From: Fulvimarina uroteuthidis
GTDB taxonomy: Bacteria; Pseudomonadota; Alphaproteobacteria; Rhizobiales; Rhizobiaceae
Assembly (NCBI RefSeq): GCF_034321785.1
Contig: NZ_JAXLPB010000006.1
Coordinates: 133,464 to 197,463 of the forward strand
Reading direction: 5' to 3'
DNA: 64,000 bases
Below are positions 24,748 to 32,346 of this stretch, one piece after another (within the stretch, counting starts at the first letter, position 1; each line of letters starts with the position of its first letter). The notes beneath the pieces are model-generated. The model was not told the origin of the DNA. It saw nothing but the letters and a program-made list of their open reading frames with translations, and made no database searches. Position numbers and translations under genes: made by a program.

Positions 24748-24942
24748 CTTGACAATCCTTATCCACCTTAATACCAGCTTGCCGGGCGCTGCGCAATCGG
24801 CGACGGAAGCCGGTGGTGCCGTGGTGTCGGCTTGCCGCGGACGTGCGGCAGAAGCGGCTTCTTTCGCGAGGCTTCACGCCGCATGGGGTCGTGAAGGCGG
24901 CAATCCTTTCCAGAACCGAAGACGACGAAGGACGTTTTGAAC

Positions 24943-25200
24943 ATGGCCGGTTTGTGGCGCAAGGCGCCATCGCCCTGCATCGGCATCTGCAAACGCCCGG
25001 GCGGGATTTGCGTGGGCTGCGGCATGACGAAGGCAGACAAGAAGACGTTCAAGCGTCGCCGCAGCAAAGGCGAGCGCAAGGCGCTGTTCCGCATCCTGAT
25101 CGAACGGCTCGACGGCATGGGGCGTCTCGCGCGGTGGGAGCATGTCTATCGCAGGCGCTGCGATCGCAAGGACCGACCCTGTCCGCTCGACAAGCTTTGA
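24943..25200 (+). CDS. DUF1289 Cys-rich small protein (copy 2)
   Basis: This 85-residue basic protein carries the DUF1289 signature SPCIGICKRPGGICVGCGMT near the N-terminus, then a Lys/Arg-rich helix and a C-terminal Cys pair in YRRRCDRKDRPCPLDKL. The C-terminal pair and overall layout match copy 1 at 23057-23359, so the two are paralogues about 1.6 kb apart. The start is ATG 24943; a TTG six bases upstream is less likely. It is transcribed away from the 24232-24708 gene, and the ICE-like site lies in the shared region. Metal or Fe-S binding is possible; the function is unknown. The siderophore-esterase gene converges on it 50 bases downstream. Confidence 0.83.
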   Translation: MAGLWRKAPSPCIGICKRPGGICVGCGMTKADKKTFKRRRSKGERKALFRILIERLDGMGRLARWEHVYRRRCDRKDRPCPLDKL

Positions 25201-25250
25201 CGCGCGTTTCCGCCGGATCGGCGTGCGTCGCGAGCGCGTTCCACCCTGTG

Positions 25251-26105
25251 TCATCCGGGCATGCCCGCAAGACGGATCGCCTCGTCGATCGCCGGCCTCA
25301 CAATCGAGCCATGGGTCTGTTCAGGATGAACCGAGAGCGAGACGACAAGACGCGGGTCGCCTGAAAGTCGGGCCGCCAGATCCGCGCCGCCCGGACCGGT
25401 CCGCAACATCTCGATCCGACGCCTTGCGTCTGCGTCGAGCCCTTCGCGTTCAAGCCGCCGCCCCGCCATCATGATCCGCAGATGGGCGACCGCGCCGCGA
25501 TGGTCCGCAAGGCTCGTCTGGCGGAACGCTTCGGCATCGCGCATCAGATCATGCCTGTTCCACCAGACCGAAGGGTCGGCGGCAACGATCGATCGAGCCG
25601 GAAAACGGCTGGTCAGAACGGCGTTGACGGCAAGATGGCCGGCGAGCGAGTGGCCGAAAAGCGTCGTTCGACCGAGGGGCGCAAGAGTTTCGACAAACGG
25701 CAGAACCCGGTCGGTGAGGAAGGCGAGAAAAGCGTCCCGCCCGCCGGTCTCGTAGGACGTCTGCGGATCTCGAGTCGGAATGCCGTCCCGGGACGCACGC
25801 GATGTGAGGTCACGGTAGCGCCGTCTGATGATCGTCTGGCGGTCGTCCTCCGGATAGCCGATACCGACGATCAGAAGCGGGCCGGCATGTTCCTTCTCGC
25901 CGAGCCTCGAGGCGAGCGGCACGCTCGCATTGCCATCGAGCAGGACGAGGGTCGGCCAGCCCGCTGCCGGCGCCGCGCCGAACGCCTTGATCCAGATCCG
26001 GTGCGCGAGCCCGCCCGCATCGATCAAGTCATGGCTTTGCTGCGGCAAGGACCGGTGCCGGTGATCTGTCGCGGCCTGCATGTCATGAAACGGAAAGGCG
26101 CGCAT
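25251..26105 (-). CDS. IroE/Fes-like siderophore esterase (alpha/beta hydrolase)
   Basis: This 284-residue esterase-D/IroE-type hydrolase would cleave the ester backbone of a catecholate siderophore to release iron or trim the ligand. Motifs are: nucleophile Ser in TLFGHSLAGHLAV (about 150-160), the family-typical AADPSVWWNR right after it, and the catalytic His in HPEQTHGSIV near 265. No signal peptide is evident, so it may be cytoplasmic. It starts 3 bases after the DUF2218 stop (same strand, one operon) and diverges from the TonB receptor. Together they suggest uptake and hydrolysis of an ester-type siderophore. A simple carboxylesterase remains an alternative. Confidence 0.87.
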   Translation of the reverse strand: MRAFPFHDMQAATDHRHRSLPQQSHDLIDAGGLAHRIWIKAFGAAPAAGWPTLVLLDGNASVPLASRLGEKEHAGPLLIVGIGYPEDDRQTIIRRRYRDLTSRASRDGIPTRDPQTSYETGGRDAFLAFLTDRVLPFVETLAPLGRTTLFGHSLAGHLAVNAVLTSRFPARSIVAADPSVWWNRHDLMRDAEAFRQTSLADHRGAVAHLRIMMAGRRLEREGLDADARRRIEMLRTGPGGADLAARLSGDPRLVVSLSVHPEQTHGSIVRPAIDEAIRLAGMPG

Positions 26106-26108
26106 GCA

Positions 26109-26432
26109 TCACGATCGTGCGGCGGTGATGGGCACGGCCGGCAAGGCGCACCCCTGCCAGTCGAGCCTGTCGAATGGCTCGCGAAACGCGAAGCGCTTCA
26201 GATGGCTTTCGAGCACGGACTGGATGGTTTCCAGATCGGCCGCCTTCGGCGCGTGCGCCTCGAGCAACAAGCCGTCTGTGCCAACCGCGGCCCGCCCGGT
26301 GCCGGCGTCGAAATGAAAGGTCGCGTCGCTCGCGGTCTCGTGGACCGTGATCTTGTGCGCGAAATGTTTCGCCAGCGCCTGTTTGTAGCGAAGCGCGTTC
26401 TCGGTGGTGACGAATGTCGACGATGCAAGCAT
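26109..26432 (-). CDS. DUF2218 family protein
   Basis: This is a 107-residue cytoplasmic protein starting at MLASSTFVTTENALRYKQAL with GAGG 8 bases upstream; the frame extends 9 codons further. The family pattern is visible: VTTENALRYKQALAKHFAHKI, the central TFHFDAGTGRAAV, and LESHLKRFAFREPFDRLDW near the end. DUF2218 proteins are commonly encoded next to siderophore uptake and siderophore-interacting reductase genes, but have no proven activity. The gene is first in a two-gene operon with the IroE-like esterase. It diverges from the FepA-like receptor across a spacer with putative RirA and Irr sites. Confidence 0.87.
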   Translation of the reverse strand: MLASSTFVTTENALRYKQALAKHFAHKITVHETASDATFHFDAGTGRAAVGTDGLLLEAHAPKAADLETIQSVLESHLKRFAFREPFDRLDWQGCALPAVPITAARS

Positions 26433-26576
26433 GCCGAAGGCCTCTTCATGTTGTCGCAATCGCCCGGGTCCGGTTCGAAGGAGAGGTGCACCCGGTCGAG
26501 GCGCGCCGAGCGTTCGTTCCTCGCGCCATCGCCATCCATGGGAGCGGTCCAGACGGCAGACAGGGCCCGGTTCCTC

Positions 26577-26593
26577 TTTAGAAGTTCTCCGGA
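26577..26593. promoter_or_regulatory. Irr-type half site in the divergent spacer
   Basis: A full TTTAGAA half lies at 26577-26583 (TTTAGAAGTTCTCCGGA). The partner half in 7-3-7 spacing does not match. It lies between the DUF2218/esterase operon and the TonB receptor, 14 bases short of mid-spacer. It is weak on its own but shares the region with the TGA-N9-TCA site at 26652. Confidence 0.35.
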
Positions 26594-26651
26594 AAACCGC
26601 CGCTTCTGCAACACTCCGGATGCCGACCTGCCGGACGAGCGATCAATAAGT

Positions 26652-26666
26652 TGATTCTTTTTGTCA
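26652..26666. promoter_or_regulatory. RirA operator (IRO)-like site before the TonB receptor
   Basis: TGATTCTTTTTGTCA matches the RirA iron-responsive operator form TGA-N9-TCA. It lies 64 bases before the receptor start in an A/T-rich stretch suitable for a promoter. Binding would repress the receptor, and perhaps the divergent DUF2218-esterase genes, when iron is plentiful. Confidence 0.65.
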
Positions 26667-26729
26667 TATTCAAGAGGTTCGCGCAAGGTTCCGCATTTCA
26701 AGACGGTGGCCATCATTCTGGAGTTTCCC

Positions 26730-28955
26730 ATGCCGTTCCCGTTTCGACCCGACACGTCCCGCCGCCGGCCGGGCGCCGTTCTGGCGCTCACCGTCTCGGC
26801 GCTCGCCCTGACGCTTTCGCCGGCAGTCGCACAGGAGGGGGACATCGTCGATCTTTCACTGTTCGGGGATGCGACGGCCGGTGCTGCGGCGGACGGCGCC
26901 GACGAACCGGCCGCCGAACGCCTCGAGGCTGCGGCTCCCGGTGCGATCGCGCTCGGCCAGGTGGTCGTGACCGCGTCCGGCTTCGAACAGAACGTCGCCG
27001 ATGCGCCGGCCTCGATCTCGGTGATCCCGCGCGAACAGCTCGAGACCGGCCAGTTCCGGGACCTGACGGACGCGCTTCGCGCCGTCCAGGGCGTTTCCGT
27101 CACCGGCAATGCGAACGAGGAGGATATCTACATTCGCGGCCTGCCGGGTGCCTACACGCTGATTCTCGTCGATGGCGTGCGCCAGAACACGCGCGAGTCG
27201 CGACCGAACGGCTCGTCCGGCTACGAGCAGAACTTCATTCCGCCGCTCGAGGCGATCGAGCGCATCGAAGTGCTGCGGGGACCCGCCTCGACGCTCTACG
27301 GGTCGGAGGCCGTCGGTGGCGTCATCAACATCATCACGCGCAGGGTTCCCGAACGTCTCAGCGGCTCGGTCACACTCGAAGGCACGGCGCAGTTCGACGA
27401 GCGATACGGACATTCCGGCCAGGCAAGCTTCTATGCCGGCACGCCGCTCGTCACCGATAGTCTCGGGCTTCAGGTCTGGGGCCGGGGCCTTGCGCGAGAG
27501 GAGGACGAACTGGTGTCCGGAACGGGCGCGGACGAGACCGGCGACGTGTCGGCGCGCCTGTCCTGGTCCCCGAACGCCATCCATTCCCTCATCCTCGAAG
27601 GTGGCGTCACATCGGTCGAGACGGAGACGACGGTCGGTCGGACGATCGAATATTCGGCACGCGCCAGCGACCTTCGCCGCACCTACGAGCGCGAGCACGC
27701 CCGGGTAACCTATGAGGGCGACTATTCCTGGGGCTCGGCGAGCGCGTCGGTGCAGCACGAGGTCGGCCGGCGCGAGAGCGAGAGGGGCGACAATGTCGGC
27801 GGTTATCTGCGGGACGACCGCGAGCCGGAGATCGCAAGCACCGTCGCCGACGCCAAGATCGTCAAGCCGTTCGCGTTCATGGGCGGCCAGACGCTGACGA
27901 TGGGCGGCCAGTTCATCGGCAACGAATTGACCGACCAGAATCCCGGCCGGCGCACGGGGCAGGACGAGAAATTTTCCGTCGACCAGTTCTCGCTGTTCGC
28001 CGAGAACGAATGGCAGATGACGGACACGTTCGCGCTCACCGGCGGCGTCCGCTTCAACCATCACGAGATCTACGACGAAAACTGGTCGCCGCGCTTCTAC
28101 GGCGTTTGGCGCCCGCTCGACAACTGGACGTTCAAGGGCGGCGTCTCGACGGGCTATAAGGCGCCGGAAATCCGCCAGATCGCCGATGGCTACGCCTATA
28201 CGACGGGGGGCGGCGGCTGCTTCTACGGTCCGGCGTCGGCGCTGCCGGCGCGGCAGAGCCCGTGCGGGGTCATCCTCGCCAATCAGGATCTCCAGCCCGA
28301 AACCTCGACCAATTACGAAGTCGCAGCTCTCTTCGACAGCTATGACGGCGTGCGGCTGGGGGCGACGGCGTTCTGGACCGAGTTTGAGGACAAGATCCAG
28401 TCGGACCGCGTCTACGACGCCAACGGCAAGTTCGTTCGCTGGAGCGAAGATCCGAACTATACGCTGTTCACCTTCTACAATGTGGATGCCGCCCGCATCC
28501 GCGGCGTCGAACTGACCGCGGGTTGGGATCCCATGGACAGTCTGAGCCTGATCGCGAACTATACCTATACCGAGAGCGAGCAGAAGACCGGAGACTATGC
28601 CGGCTTTGCGCTGGCCCGCACCCCCAAACACCAGGCCAATGCCCGGGCGGACTGGTTCACTCCGGTCGAGGGTCTCTCCGTCTATGCCGCCGGTTTCTAC
28701 CATGGCGAGGAAACCAATGCGGGCCTGCGCATCGGCTCGTCGGGCAAGCCGGTCTATGATGGGGACGGTAAGATCGTCGCGCGCAAATATCCCGACTACT
28801 TCACCGCCGATATCGGGACGACCTACGAAATCTCGCAGAACGTGACGGTCAACGCCGCCGTCTACAATCTCTTCGACGAGGAGGTGACCCCGGACGAGTA
28901 CAACACCGTCGTCGAGGGACGGCGCTTCTGGGCCAGTCTCAAGGCTTCGTTCTAG
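26730..28955 (+). CDS. TonB-dependent siderophore receptor (FepA/IroN-like)
   Basis: This is a 741-residue outer-membrane receptor. The start is MPFPFRPDTS, after GGAG; a signal peptide ends AVA|Q at 34. The plug domain covers about 75-190 (VVVTASGFEQNVADAPASIS; IYIRGLPGAYTLILVDGVRQ; RGPASTLYGSEAVGGVINII). A 22-strand barrel ends in aromatic F (ASLKASF). The Cys-bearing loop GGGCFYGPASALPARQSPCG followed by NQDLQPETS recalls FepA-type enterobactin receptors. With the IroE-like esterase encoded divergently, a catecholate ferric siderophore is the likely ligand. The receptor needs TonB-ExbBD, which is not encoded here. A TGA-N9-TCA site lies upstream. Confidence 0.93.
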   Translation: MPFPFRPDTSRRRPGAVLALTVSALALTLSPAVAQEGDIVDLSLFGDATAGAAADGADEPAAERLEAAAPGAIALGQVVVTASGFEQNVADAPASISVIPREQLETGQFRDLTDALRAVQGVSVTGNANEEDIYIRGLPGAYTLILVDGVRQNTRESRPNGSSGYEQNFIPPLEAIERIEVLRGPASTLYGSEAVGGVINIITRRVPERLSGSVTLEGTAQFDERYGHSGQASFYAGTPLVTDSLGLQVWGRGLAREEDELVSGTGADETGDVSARLSWSPNAIHSLILEGGVTSVETETTVGRTIEYSARASDLRRTYEREHARVTYEGDYSWGSASASVQHEVGRRESERGDNVGGYLRDDREPEIASTVADAKIVKPFAFMGGQTLTMGGQFIGNELTDQNPGRRTGQDEKFSVDQFSLFAENEWQMTDTFALTGGVRFNHHEIYDENWSPRFYGVWRPLDNWTFKGGVSTGYKAPEIRQIADGYAYTTGGGGCFYGPASALPARQSPCGVILANQDLQPETSTNYEVAALFDSYDGVRLGATAFWTEFEDKIQSDRVYDANGKFVRWSEDPNYTLFTFYNVDAARIRGVELTAGWDPMDSLSLIANYTYTESEQKTGDYAGFALARTPKHQANARADWFTPVEGLSVYAAGFYHGEETNAGLRIGSSGKPVYDGDGKIVARKYPDYFTADIGTTYEISQNVTVNAAVYNLFDEEVTPDEYNTVVEGRRFWASLKASF

Positions 28956-29113
28956 AGGGCCCTGCGGTCCGGCGGTCCGATGATCGACCGGGTGTCCCGA
29001 GGCGGGGCGCCCGGCATGGTCGGCGGTGCGGTGAAGCAAGGGTTGCCGGCCTTCGTTGCGCACGGTCCGGTGCGGTCGGGACAGCTGGACGCGCTCCGAC
29101 GGTCCTGCAAGCT

Positions 29114-29893
29114 TCAGGTAGCGCTGCCGGCCGCATCGATCCTGCGAAGCGGGCATGTTCCGCAGAACCGCTTCGACGCACAGGCATATTTGAGGCAGCA
29201 GGTGGCGCGGACCGGCCGCGCGGGCGCGCGCTCCGCGACGATGTCCGCAGTGCCGTCCGGTCCCGCAGTGGGCCAGTCGATCGCGGAGACGAAGTCGGGG
29301 GCGGCGATCTCCAGGAACCGCTTCATGCCGTCGGCGACGCGTTCGGGTGCGGCGCCGTGACGGCGAAGCCCGAACCAGGGGGACAGCATGCCGATGGCGA
29401 TGTTGCTCGCTTGAATCGTCGGTGCGACGGTGGCGCGCCTGTCGCCGACGCATTCGAGACGGCGGGCGATCGCGCCGATCATCGTGCCGAACTCCTCGAC
29501 CGTTCCGCGGTCCACGGTTCGCAGACCCGCCGTCGGCATGCCGGTCGCAAGCTCGGGGTCGCACAGCCTGATCGCGTCATCGGCCGCGCCCACGGGAAGT
29601 CGCTCGTCGACGAGCCAGGCGGTCGCGACGAGCGAAACGATCGACCGCGACAGCATCCGGTGGATCTGCGCCCTGGCGATCTTGTTCGAGGGCGCGCCGT
29701 TCGTGCGCAGCGCGAGGCAGGTGCGCGTCAGGCGAACCGGACGCAGATGGTCGCGCAGCGGGTGGCCGTGCGCGCCGATATCGTCCGATCGCCGCAGGAT
29801 TTGCCCGAAGCTCTCGCGACATTCGGCACCTGCCTCGTCACACAGCTCACGGAAGAGATGGCGAACCTGCGCTCCGGCATGTTCGCAATTCAT
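29114..29893 (-). CDS. FhuF-like siderophore-iron reductase
   Basis: This 259-residue protein starts at MNCEHAGAQVRHLF (29893); the frame is open 40 codons further upstream. The C-terminal Cys signature of FhuF is present as ATCCLKYACASKRFCGTCPL: adjacent Cys-Cys, then a Cys-x2-Cys pair about ten residues later, which bind a 2Fe-2S cluster. An extra Cys (YAC) sits between. The rest is helical with conserved-looking RMLSRSIVSLVATAWL. FhuF-type proteins reduce ferric siderophores in the cytoplasm to free Fe2+. The gene converges on the TonB receptor gene and diverges from the siderophore ABC operon across 445 bases that hold both an Irr-like and a RirA-like site. Confidence 0.85.
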   Translation of the reverse strand: MNCEHAGAQVRHLFRELCDEAGAECRESFGQILRRSDDIGAHGHPLRDHLRPVRLTRTCLALRTNGAPSNKIARAQIHRMLSRSIVSLVATAWLVDERLPVGAADDAIRLCDPELATGMPTAGLRTVDRGTVEEFGTMIGAIARRLECVGDRRATVAPTIQASNIAIGMLSPWFGLRRHGAAPERVADGMKRFLEIAAPDFVSAIDWPTAGPDGTADIVAERAPARPVRATCCLKYACASKRFCGTCPLRRIDAAGSAT

Positions 29894-30181
29894 CGCCGCG
29901 CCCTTCTTTCGCGCCGGGCAGGTTCGTTGCCGCGCCGAAGAACGCCCGTCGTCGAGGCCGACCGTGCCAGCCAAGCGGCGTCGGGTCGTACGCATCCTCG
30001 AGCGTGGACGCACTGGATCGGTTTGCGGCTGGTCGACATGGGCAACTTTCGCTCGGCGTGGGATTGCCTTACAAAAACAGGATCACTCGAGTCAAGTTAA
30101 GATGCCGTCGCTGGCCGATATGCTGGCTTGTCGGACCGTGTTCGCTGTGCGTCTTCCTTTTTGGAAACCATTCAAATTAAG

Positions 30182-30198
30182 TTTCGAACGATTCTAAA
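30182..30198. promoter_or_regulatory. Irr-box (ICE)-like operator before the siderophore ABC operon
   Basis: TTTCGAACGATTCTAAA has the same 7-3-7 form as the site at 24731 (identical halves, different spacer) and is one base from the ideal TTTAGAA-N3-TTCTAAA repeat. It lies 141 bases before the binding-protein start. In Hyphomicrobiales, Irr acts through such elements when iron or haem is low. Confidence 0.65.
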
Positions 30199-30265
30199 CA
30201 GTGCAGGCTCAGCAAAACCGCGTCGGGTTTCATCCATGCGCGAGGCTCCATCACCGCTTTATTGT

Positions 30266-30280
30266 TGACAAGTATTGTCA
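30266..30280. promoter_or_regulatory. Perfect-palindrome RirA operator (IRO)-like site
   Basis: TGACAAGTATTGTCA is a perfect 6-3-6 inverted repeat that fits TGA-N9-TCA, the RirA operator form. It lies 59 bases before the start of the siderophore ABC operon, where it would overlap or follow the promoter. It is the best regulator site in the window. Confidence 0.75.
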
Positions 30281-30338
30281 TGTTCATGCAGTCGGTGGCG
30301 GTCTTGCGCGCGATCGCGCCGTACCAGGAAGGTTCGCC

Positions 30339-31304
30339 ATGAGCTCGTCAAAGAATGTCGCCGCCCGCCGCTTCCGAGGCCTTACGAACGTGCTTGCGCT
30401 TACCGCAAGCCTTGCGATGACGGCGGCAATGGCCCTGCCGACCCATGCGCAGGACAAGGATGCGACCGTCAGCATCGCGACCGACCAGGGCGAAAGGACG
30501 GTTCCCCAATCCCCGGAGACGGTCGTCGTCTACGATCTTGCCACGATCGACACGCTGGATGGCCTCGGCGTTGCGATCGACGGCGTACCGGCCGCGCCCT
30601 ATCCGGCCCATCTCGCCGACTATGCCGAAGACGGGACGGCCAAGGTCGGAACGCTGTTCGAACCTGATTTCGAAGCCGTCAACGCGCTCGCGCCCGATCT
30701 CGTCATCACGGGCGGACGGTCGCGCAGCCAGACCGAGGCGCTTTCGGACATTGCAACGACCATCGACATGTCGGTCGATCCGGCGAACTATCTGGAAAGC
30801 GCGATGGACCGTATCCGGGCGCTCGGCACGATCTTCGGCAAGGCGGATGCTGCGAACGAGGCGATCGAAACGCTTCAGGCGTCGATCACCGCCCTCAATG
30901 AAGAGGCCGAAGGGGCGGGCAAGGGCCTGATCGTGCTGACCACCGGAAACCGCATCAGCGCGTTCGGGCCGGGTTCACGGTTCGGCGTGCTGCATACCGG
31001 GTTCGGCATCGAAGCGGCCGATCCGGGCCTCGACACGGGCAATCACGGCGAAGCGGTCTCGCACGAATATATCGCGAAGACCGACCCCGACTGGCTCTTC
31101 GTGATCGATCGCGACGCCGCCATCGGAAGGGGGTCGGCCGCCGCGCTCCTCGACAACGAACTGGTGCGCGGCACCAAGGCCTGGACGAACGGCCGCGTCG
31201 TCTATCTCGATGCCGCCAACTGGTATCTGGCGGGCTCCGGCCTGCAGTCGATGCAGAAAAGCGTCGACCAGATCCGCGAAGCCCTGCGGAAGGGCTCGTC
31301 CTGA
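30339..31304 (+). CDS. Siderophore ABC importer, periplasmic binding protein (FatB/CeuE-like)
   Basis: This 321-residue class III solute-binding protein starts at MSSSKNVAARRFRG after AGGAAGG. A signal peptide of about 37 residues ends THA|Q; no lipobox is seen. The two lobes show family marks: VVVYDLATIDTLDGLGVAIDGVP, TLFEPDFEAVNALAPDLVITGGR (TroA-like), GKGLIVLTTGNRISAFGPGSRFGVLH, and the end LAGSGLQSMQKSVDQI. This is the FatB/CeuE/YclQ subgroup, which carries catecholate or petrobactin-type ferric siderophores. It is the first gene of a four-gene operon with two permeases and an ATPase, behind IRO- and ICE-like sites. Confidence 0.93.
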   Translation: MSSSKNVAARRFRGLTNVLALTASLAMTAAMALPTHAQDKDATVSIATDQGERTVPQSPETVVVYDLATIDTLDGLGVAIDGVPAAPYPAHLADYAEDGTAKVGTLFEPDFEAVNALAPDLVITGGRSRSQTEALSDIATTIDMSVDPANYLESAMDRIRALGTIFGKADAANEAIETLQASITALNEEAEGAGKGLIVLTTGNRISAFGPGSRFGVLHTGFGIEAADPGLDTGNHGEAVSHEYIAKTDPDWLFVIDRDAAIGRGSAAALLDNELVRGTKAWTNGRVVYLDAANWYLAGSGLQSMQKSVDQIREALRKGSS

Positions 31305-31374
31305 GTTTTCCCGATGTCCGCAGATCGTCCGGCGGGGCTGGTGCCTTGCCGGAGCTTTTCCTGAAAGCCTTCAC

Positions 31375-32346
31375 GTGACTCATCGATCGGCCCTTCTCGC
31401 GTCCGGCTTCGGCCTCGGCTGTCTGGTCCTGATCAGCCTTCTCGTCGGGGCGGGCGATCTTTCCGCGGCCACGATCGTTTCGGGGCGCCTTTCCGCGGAC
31501 GATCTCAAACTGTTGTTCGTCAGCCGGCTGCCCCGGACGCTCGCGACCCTTCTTTCCGGCGCCGGTCTCGCCGTCTCCGGCCTGATCATGCAGATGCTGA
31601 GTTCGAACCGGTTCGTCGAGCCCTCGACGGTCGGCGTCACGGAATCGGCCGCGTTCGGCATGTTGACCGTCACGCTGCTCGCACCCGCCATGCCGGTTTT
31701 CGCAAAAATGCTTGTCGCCGCCGGGTTCGGCCTTGCGGGCGGCGTGCTTTTCATGGCGATTCTCGCGCGGCTTCGCCTTCGAACCGGACTGATCGTGCCG
31801 CTCGTCGGCCTGATCCTGTCCGGCATCATCGGCGCGGGCACGAGCTTTCTGGCCTATCGCTACGATCTGATGCAGTCGCTCGGTGCCTGGATGACCGGCG
31901 ATTTTTCCATGGTTCTCGCCGGACGCTACGAACTCCTGTGGATCGCGTTCGCTCTGACCGGCTTCGCCGTTCTCGCGGCCGACCGCTTCACGATTGCCGG
32001 CATGGGACGAGACGTGGCGATCGGGCTCGGCCTTTCCTACGGCCAGACCGTGTTCCTCGGCCTTGTGCTGGTCTCGCTGGTCTCGGCGGTCACGATCGTG
32101 TCGGTGGGGGCCATTCCCTTCGTCGGGCTCGTCGTGCCCAATCTCGTCTCGATCCTCGCCGGCGACAATGGGCGGCGGACGGTTCCCTATGTCGCCCTGT
32201 CGGGCGCGGCGCTGGTGCTTGCCTGCGACATTGTCGGGCGCATCGTGCGCGCCCCATACGAAATCCCGGTGGGCACGACCATGGGCCTGATCGGCTCGCT
32301 GGTCTTCCTCTCGCTGCTGTTTTCCGGGAGGACGGCGCGTGGCTGA
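31375..32346 (+). CDS. Siderophore ABC importer permease 1 (FatD-like, FecCD family)
   Basis: This is a 323-residue inner-membrane permease. The start is GTG 31375 (VTHRSALLASG), which places the first TM helix correctly; no strong ribosome site is seen in the 70-base gap after the binding-protein gene. Eight to ten hydrophobic segments and FecCD signatures are visible: SRLPRTLATLLSGAGLAVSGLIMQ, the loop before GLGLSYGQTVFL, and VGAIPFVGLVVPNLVSIL with the coupling-helix region. It pairs with permease 2, whose start overlaps this stop by 8 bases. Function: the translocation path for the ferric siderophore. Confidence 0.92.
   Translation: MTHRSALLASGFGLGCLVLISLLVGAGDLSAATIVSGRLSADDLKLLFVSRLPRTLATLLSGAGLAVSGLIMQMLSSNRFVEPSTVGVTESAAFGMLTVTLLAPAMPVFAKMLVAAGFGLAGGVLFMAILARLRLRTGLIVPLVGLILSGIIGAGTSFLAYRYDLMQSLGAWMTGDFSMVLAGRYELLWIAFALTGFAVLAADRFTIAGMGRDVAIGLGLSYGQTVFLGLVLVSLVSAVTIVSVGAIPFVGLVVPNLVSILAGDNGRRTVPYVALSGAALVLACDIVGRIVRAPYEIPVGTTMGLIGSLVFLSLLFSGRTARG

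Larger units (their letters stand above)
29894..30338. other. Divergent iron-regulated spacer
   Basis: 445 bases lie between the FhuF-like gene and the siderophore ABC operon. The part nearest the ABC operon is A/T-richer and contains the ICE-like site at 30182 and the perfect palindrome at 30266. No gene is supported: the ABC frame opens at 30201, but its signal peptide begins only at 30339. Confidence 0.6.

Noticed and set aside
24749..24777. TTGACA hexamer as a full promoter for the DUF1289 gene
   Set aside because: No good -10 element lies 16-18 bases downstream (TACCAG at best), so only the ICE-like site next to it was reported.
26856..29564. About 900-codon minus-strand open frame opposite the TonB receptor
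   Set aside because: The plus strand encodes an intact receptor with signal peptide and barrel end; the antisense translation has no recognisable motif.
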